A stretch of DNA of 64,000 nucleotides, taken from Thinopyrum elongatum. Taxonomy: Eukaryota > Streptophyta > Magnoliopsida > Poales > Poaceae. The stretch spans positions 533,667,479 to 533,731,478 of the forward strand of contig CM022297.1 in assembly GCA_011799875.1 (NCBI GenBank), in the 5' to 3' direction. The position numbers were made by a program, and so were the translations under genes. Under the pieces are notes generated by a model that was not told where the DNA came from, did not search any database, and worked only from the letters and a program-made list of their open reading frames with translations. Every line of letters begins with the position of its first letter. The first letter of the stretch is position 1. Positions 58,801-64,000 of this stretch are shown piece by piece.

Positions 58801-60221
58801 ACCAGGAAGGTAAGGTTGAGCCCTTGTAGTTGCGCTCTGAACTGCATTGTTCTAACATGTTTTGCTGGCTCATCACCCATGGCTACTACAAAAATAGTTA
58901 CCATGTGTGCTTCTACTACAGATGTTGTGTCTACTGAATCCTGGATTTCAGCTTGCTGTAATATGTCAATAATTTCTTGCCATGGGTCTTTGCTCCAATG
59001 TTCACCACACACAAAACATAAACCTCTAGCTCTGCGATAAGCACGCAATGCTCCCCACTTGTCATCAGTGCCCTAGCACCTGACATTTTCAGATGGTCTG
59101 TTGTCTTTAGTAACACGGCCTAACAGGGGACTGGATGTAGGAGCTGCTGGTGGTGGCAGTGGCAATGCTGAAGCTCTACAACTGGTACTAGCAACAGAAG
59201 AATTACCAGAGTGCATGCCCAATTCCTCATGTAGTAAGGCCAATTGATAGGCAGTATCAAGATCAGCTGGCTGTTGAATTCCTACAGCAAGTATGACAGA
59301 AGGCTTCAATCCTTCCATGAAGAGAGTTACATAGTGTATGATATTGGGTCTATTTTCATATGCAGCTAGTTGATTAAACAACTCGGAAAATTGGTCCACA
59401 TATTGTTCCACAGTCCCTGTCTAAGATATGTGAAAAAAAATTCTCAAGATGGACTGGTGCAGGTTACGGCCAAACCTACCCTGAAGCAACCTACAGAACT
59501 CATCCCATGTTGAATTGGGTGCATGCCGACGTACTGATTTGAGCCATCTAGCAGCTGGTCCTTCAAACAACGATGTGGCGAGAGAAATCCACTTATTCTG
59601 TGGTGTGCCCCAAAATCTGAAATAGTCCTCGCAACGAGTCTGCCACAATTTTGGGTTGGCCCCATCGAAACGAGGCATCTTGATCCGAGGTCCAACACTG
59701 AACACATCAGAAGAGATCTGGCAAGAATTTTCCAGGGAAGCAAAGGGAACGCACTGTAGAGCTTGGTCGAGATGCATACGTCTGACCGGAGGTGGGACAT
59801 AAACTCTATGCCCCTGCCCCATTTTCTCGTTGTCGAAATGGTGGCCATCAGGACCCGTGGATCCGCCACTCGGTGCTCTCGATGGAGTAGCTGGTGTGCT
59901 CCTCGAGGGATCTGTTGCATGCGGCGTTGACTTGTCGAGGCCTTGCCACAACTCGTCAAGGTCGACCCCGATCGAGACCTTAACCTCGTCGATGCGACCA
60001 GAGAGGAGATCGAGCTTGGCATCGAGTTGAGCGATGGCCTGCGCAGTGGAGTCAGTGCGGTCTCGGTTGACTTGGTCGAAATCAGCGCAGAGGAGTTCGT
60101 AGATGGCCTTCATCTCCGGCGAGATGCGATCCATCGCTGCAGCATGCTGCTTGTCGGCGAACCTCGTGCGCCGCTAGTGGACGGGAAGGGCTGACGGATT
60201 GAACGACTCTGATGCCAGATT
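55894..60221 (-). pseudogene. Second gypsy element: gag-pol, decayed and 3'-truncated
   Basis: On the minus strand from ATG 60134: gag (RIKMPRFDGANPKLWQ, FEGPAARWLKSV), a short CFVCGEHWSKDP in place of a full knuckle, protease (TFLVDSGSSHSFLN), RT (FTKLDLRSGYHQIRL, VVFFDDILIF), RNase H (ATDACDVGIGAML), integrase zinc finger (CTVCQQAKPEQ) and core (MDFVEGLPTS, SIVSDEENIFTNMFW), ending in a C-terminal VGGLVFLKLQPY segment. In-frame stops occur near 59421, 59073, 58371, 57117 and 56783, and frame shifts near 58190 and 57690. A primer-site-like TGGCATCAGAGTCG lies at 60217-60204. The element stops at 55894, so a chromodomain and 3' LTR cannot be seen. Confidence 0.85.
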
Positions 60222-60384
60222 TTAAGGTATTATCTCTATCTCCATGGATTTGAGGTTCGAACTACAACCAGATCGAGAGAGGAGGGAGCAAGGTTGGGGA
60301 TGAGATGTTCCTAGCCTGGCCGGCTACTAGCTGTTATGCCGTCCACACCCGCATCCTAGCGATAAGGTGAGTACTTAAACGCGT
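60222..60384 (-). repeat. Inner part of the 5' LTR of the second gypsy element
   Basis: The sequence just outside the primer-site-like motif must be the end of this element's LTR on the minus strand. It is cut by the LINE at 60385-63588 and continues at 63603. The exact outer boundary was not found, and the other LTR is absent, so the assignment rests on position. Confidence 0.55.
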
Positions 60385-63300
60385 TTAAGATAGATCAAAT
60401 GCAAAAACCGGCGCTTCACTTGGAGCAACGAGAGGGAAAACCCAACGCTCTGCAGTATAGATAAATTTTTCTGTAACACGGATTGGGAAGTTCTGCATGA
60501 TGGTTGCATGTTGCATGCAGCATCAACATCCTTCTCAGATCACTGCCCTCTGATACTCTCCCGTGTTGACAATCAGCCGCGCATTGCCCGATTCAGATAT
60601 GAAAATTTCTGGCCCAAGCATCATCACTACTCTGAAACTGTCCAACGCGCCTGGGACAGGCCTGTCAACCACGGCTGCCCCTTCGTCAGGATAAAAATCA
60701 AGATGCAGAGAACGACAAGGGATCTGAAAATATGGAGCAGATCATTATTCAGCAAAGCAAAAATGCAGTTTCACATAGCAAATGAAGTCATTCTATGGTT
60801 GGACATTGCTCAAGAGAAAAGATCCTTAACTGCAGCAGAATTCAGTCTCAGAAAACAATTAAAGGCAAGAGTGCTGGGCCTCGCGGCGATCGAGAGGGCA
60901 AGAAAAAGACAGGCCTCCCGGGTGACTTGGCTCCGGGCAGGTGATGCAAGCACAAAGTTCTTCCACGCCAAATGCAATGCTAGGAGAAGGAAGAATAATA
61001 TCTATGCGATGAAGACAAAAGAAGGAGTGACAGTAACTGAACACGCCGCAATAACAGAAGAAATAAGCAAACATTTCACAGAGTCTCTAGGCACAAGAAA
61101 GCAACGTCAACGCACTATCAACTGGAACGAGTTGCAGATACCAAGGATCACTGCGCAGGGTTTGGATAACCCTTTCACAGAAGGGGAAGTTTGGGCCGCG
61201 ATCGTTGCCTCACCGGCTAAAAAAGCACCTGGCCCGGACGGTTTCACCAGTCAGTTCTTCAGAGCTAGCTGGAGCATCATCAAAGAGGACATAATGGAGG
61301 TTTTCAGAAAGTTCTATCACCTTGTTGGGGATAACTTTCAAGAGATCAACAAAGCTTTCATCGCCCTTCTCCCCAAAAAGGATGCTGCATTGGAAATGAC
61401 ACACTTCAGACCGATTAGCCTGATCAACTCCGTTTCCAAGCTTATCACAAAGGTTTTGTCGATGAGACTGGCCAAAATAATCCCGGAGATCATATCTCCG
61501 GCCCAATCAGCCTTCCAGAAGGGGAAATGCATCCATGATAGTTACTTATATGTCCAGAGCTGCGTCAAAGCACTTCATAGAAATAAAAAACCGGCGCTCT
61601 TATTCAAGCTCGACATAGCGAAAGCCTTCGACTCAATCTCTTGGGAGTATCTTCTGGAACTCCTGCAACACATGGGCTTCAGCATACGCTGGCGGGATTG
61701 GATCACGCTACTGTTGTCCATGGCTTCATCCTCCTGTCTCCTAAACGGAGATGCTGGGCCGCCGATCATACATCGTCAAGGCCTACGGCAGGGAGACCCT
61801 CTATCGCCGTTGCTGTTTATTCTGGCGATAGGCCCGCTCCACAGGCTGTTGTCTGCGGCTACCGACCAGGGCATTTTAGCGCCGCTTCTGGGTAGAGGTA
61901 TTAGCATGAGAATTAGTTTGTACGACGATGACGCGGTCATCTTCACAAACCCTAGCAAAGAAGAGGTAGATATGCTACTAGACATCCTTCACCTCTTTGG
62001 GGAAGCGACGGGCCTGAGATTAAACCAGGAGAAATCTTCAGTAACCCCAATTAGGTGCGACGATCTAAACCTCGATGATATCCTAGAAAATTTTGGTGGA
62101 AGTGTAGTTGGCTTCCCAATGACATATTTAGGTCTCCCAATCTCCACGGGTAGAATTAGAATAGTTCATCTTCAATTCATCCTAGATAGAATTAGATCAT
62201 GGCTTGCGGGATGGAAGGGAAAGCTCATGAACATGGCCGGGAGAAGGGTTCTTGTGCGAAGTGTGCTCTCCGCAATGCCAACATTCGCCATGACTGTCCT
62301 TCGACTGCCGAAAAAGCTTCTGAAAGACATAGACAAGACTAGGCGCAAATTTCTATGGGCCCAAGAAGAAGAACTATCAGGAGGAAAGTGTAAGGTTAAT
62401 TGGAAGACAGTTTGCTCACCGCTTGTGAAGGGGGGAACTGGGGATATAGGATCTTCAGCTATTCGGCAGGGCACTGCGGCTGCGGTGGTTGTGGCTGGCC
62501 TGGTCACAACCAAACAGGCCATGGAAGGGCTTTCCCACCCCCTGCGATCAAGGAGACATACAGCTATTTGCCTCGATCACCAGGGTAGCGATCGGAGACG
62601 GAAAAACGGCTAAATTCTGGACATGCAACTGGCTTGGGAGCACACTACTTTGCCTCTCCTTCCCTACCCTGTTTAGGCACTCGCGAAGGAAGACACGGAC
62701 AGTGGTTGAAGCTTTACTGAATGAGCAGTGGATCAGTGACTTGCAACACGGAAACTGGGAGCACATTGTCACCGAGGTGGTTAGCTTGGCAAGAAAGATC
62801 AGAGAGCAAGGACAAATATTGACAGGGCAGCAGGAGGACACGATCAGTTGGACGGGGAGCGGCAACGGCATCTACTCCACTGCATCGGCGTACAAGATTC
62901 AGTTCAACGGCACACCATCCACACATATGAAGAATACAATCTGGAAAGTATGGACTCCTGGAAAGATCAAAATCTTCTCGTGGCTGCTCCACTTGGACAG
63001 GCTCTGGTGCAATGATAGACTACAGCGACGAGGATGGCCAAACTCCTACTTCTGCCACTTCTGCAGAAGAAACTTGGAAACATCAGTCCATCTCTTCTGG
63101 AACTGTAAATTCTCACAGGCAGTGTGGGCAGAGGTTGCAAAGTAGAGGGGCTGCGCTTCACTGGCCCCCAACGAAGAGAACAAACGCACACAACATCGAC
63201 TATCAGACGAATCATCTCTTGCACAGACAAAGAGGGGGAAAAAAGGAGTAAGAACCATGATCATGGCAACCACCTGGGAGCTATGGTGCGCGAGAAACAA

Positions 63301-63588
63301 TTGTGTTTTCAGAGACAAGAAAGTGGATCCATCAGATATCATCAGGGCGATCAGGGAAAACATGGAGCAATGGCGCCTTGCTGGAGCCAAAGCCATCGAG
63401 CCCCCGTTCGAGGATTTAGACGCAAGATAAAAACCTAGTGACACAGACCTATGGGGGCTGGAATGCCCCCCACACAGACGAAAAATCTTTTAATTTTATT
63501 TCTCCGATCGCTTTGATCAAACTTTGTATTCTGTCGCTCTTCTACTAAATCAAATGAAGCCAGCCGAACTGGATCTTTAAACAAAAAG
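60385..63588 (+). mobile_element. 5'-truncated LINE with 14-bp target-site duplication
   Basis: GTACTTAAACGCGT at 60371-60384 is repeated at 63589-63602. Between them lies a plus-strand LINE of 3204 bp. It starts within the endonuclease domain and ends with a 3' UTR (GATCAAACTTTGTATTCTG) and a short A-rich tail (AAACAAAAAG). Long variable duplications and 5' truncation are normal for target-primed LINE insertion. It sits in the LTR of the second gypsy element. Confidence 0.92.
60394..63430 (+). pseudogene. LINE ORF2 (endonuclease end, reverse transcriptase, zinc knuckle)
   Basis: From 60394 the frame reads RRFTWSNEREN and SFSDHCPL, the C-terminal end of the AP-type endonuclease. Then follows the RT: KKAPGPDGFTSQFF, HFRPISLINSVSKLITKVL, LLFKLDIAKAFDSISWEYL, GLRQGDPLSPLLF and SLYDDDAVIF. 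The usual YADD catalytic box is here YDDD (61921-61932). A one-base frameshift near 62430 (a G run) and a TAG a few codons later separate the C-terminal part: WTPGKIKIFSWLLHLDR, zinc motif CHFCRRNLETSVHLFWNC, a TAG at 63143-63145, then MATTWELWCARNNCVFRD and TAA at 63428-63430. At least three lesions plus truncation; inactive. Confidence 0.9.
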
Positions 63589-63602
63589 GTACTTAAACGC
63601 GT

Positions 63603-64000
63603 ACAAGGGCTAAGGCCCATTCCGGACCTGCAAGCCGAGATGGTAAACGAGGCTTGCGAATGGGCCTTTGGTTCGAAACACCCACTTCTTCCCGCTTGCT
63701 CTGTCTTGCCGCTGACATGAGCCGGGGAGAGGTGGGAGCGTATGTGCGCTCACCGTATGGCGGTCTCCATGCATGGATTTGTTGGATCTGTGCTACGAAT
63801 CAAACGACGTAGTTAACTTGATTTCCCAAGTTCTCGAGAGCTAAAGCGTATGTCAGTATGCCACTCTTCGGCTAATTATCCGGAACGAACAAATATATTT
63901 ATCTAGACATATACTCGCTCGTACTAGATACATTTATTTGAGAGACAAATTTTTTCGGATGAAGAAAGTAGTCAATTGTCATTATGCTTCTCCTGTTCTC
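63603..64000. other. Remainder of interrupted LTR and unassigned sequence
   Basis: Continuation of the sequence into which the LINE inserted, presumably the outer part of the gypsy LTR. I could not locate its terminal TG/CA end. AATGGGCCT recurs near 63615 (inverted) and 63660. No gene is visible up to the window edge. Confidence 0.35.

Noticed and set aside
1..64000. A novel defence, biosynthetic or multi-gene system
   Set aside because: Nearly all coding signal is gag-pol, LINE or transposase remnant. A single host gene gives no gene cluster to interpret.

Overview
This is a transposon-dominated stretch of a large grass genome, almost certainly Triticeae (wheat, barley, rye or Aegilops). 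The basis is recognition of repeat families: a BARE/WIS/Angela-type copia LTR (TGTTGGAAATATGCCC start), a Sabrina-type gypsy LTR and gag (TGATACATCTCCAACG start), a chromovirus with 4.2-kb LTRs, plant L1-type LINEs, and MITEs with clean target-site duplications (TSDs). I see one convincing host gene, a secreted proline-rich lipid-transfer-type 8-cysteine protein at about 45 kb. Family names come from memory of consensus sequences; no search was run.

Layout, left to right. 1-2100 is an AT-rich region full of the word TTTGCCATG, split by a 469-bp hAT-like MITE and ending in a LINE 3' end. 2101-42705 is a nest. A minus-strand LINE survives in three pieces: RT start at 42.2-42.7 kb, zinc-knuckle region at 27.7-28.3 kb and RNase H at 2.1-2.4 kb. 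It was split by a BARE-like copia element (2437-27744, minus strand) and by a chromovirus (28298-42180, plus strand). The copia element is itself split inside the YVDD motif of its reverse transcriptase by a second copia-type element with three LTRs and two internal domains (4507-21690), flanked by one 5-bp TSD, TATGT. The chromovirus carries an extra open reading frame before gag and a possible two-exon reading frame inside its LTR.

42706-47000 is the least repetitive part: a gypsy scrap, a broken PIF/Harbinger transposase, an AT-rich repeat, the lipid-transfer-type gene, and an unassigned spacer. 47000-49312 is a second copy of the TTTGCCATG region plus LINE tail seen at 1-2100, in the same orientation, so the only gene lies between two direct repeats about 47 kb apart. 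49313-55893 is a 5'-truncated Sabrina-like gypsy element (minus strand; gag and protease only) with a MULE-type MITE in its LTR. 55894-60221 is a decayed gypsy gag-pol (minus strand). Its LTR is interrupted by a 3.2-kb 5'-truncated LINE (plus strand, 14-bp TSD).

No transposon coding region looks intact; each has stops, frameshifts or truncations. I saw no CRISPR array, bacterial operon, rRNA or tRNA gene. The most unusual items are the three-LTR array with its mosaic middle block, and the two extra reading frames of the chromovirus.
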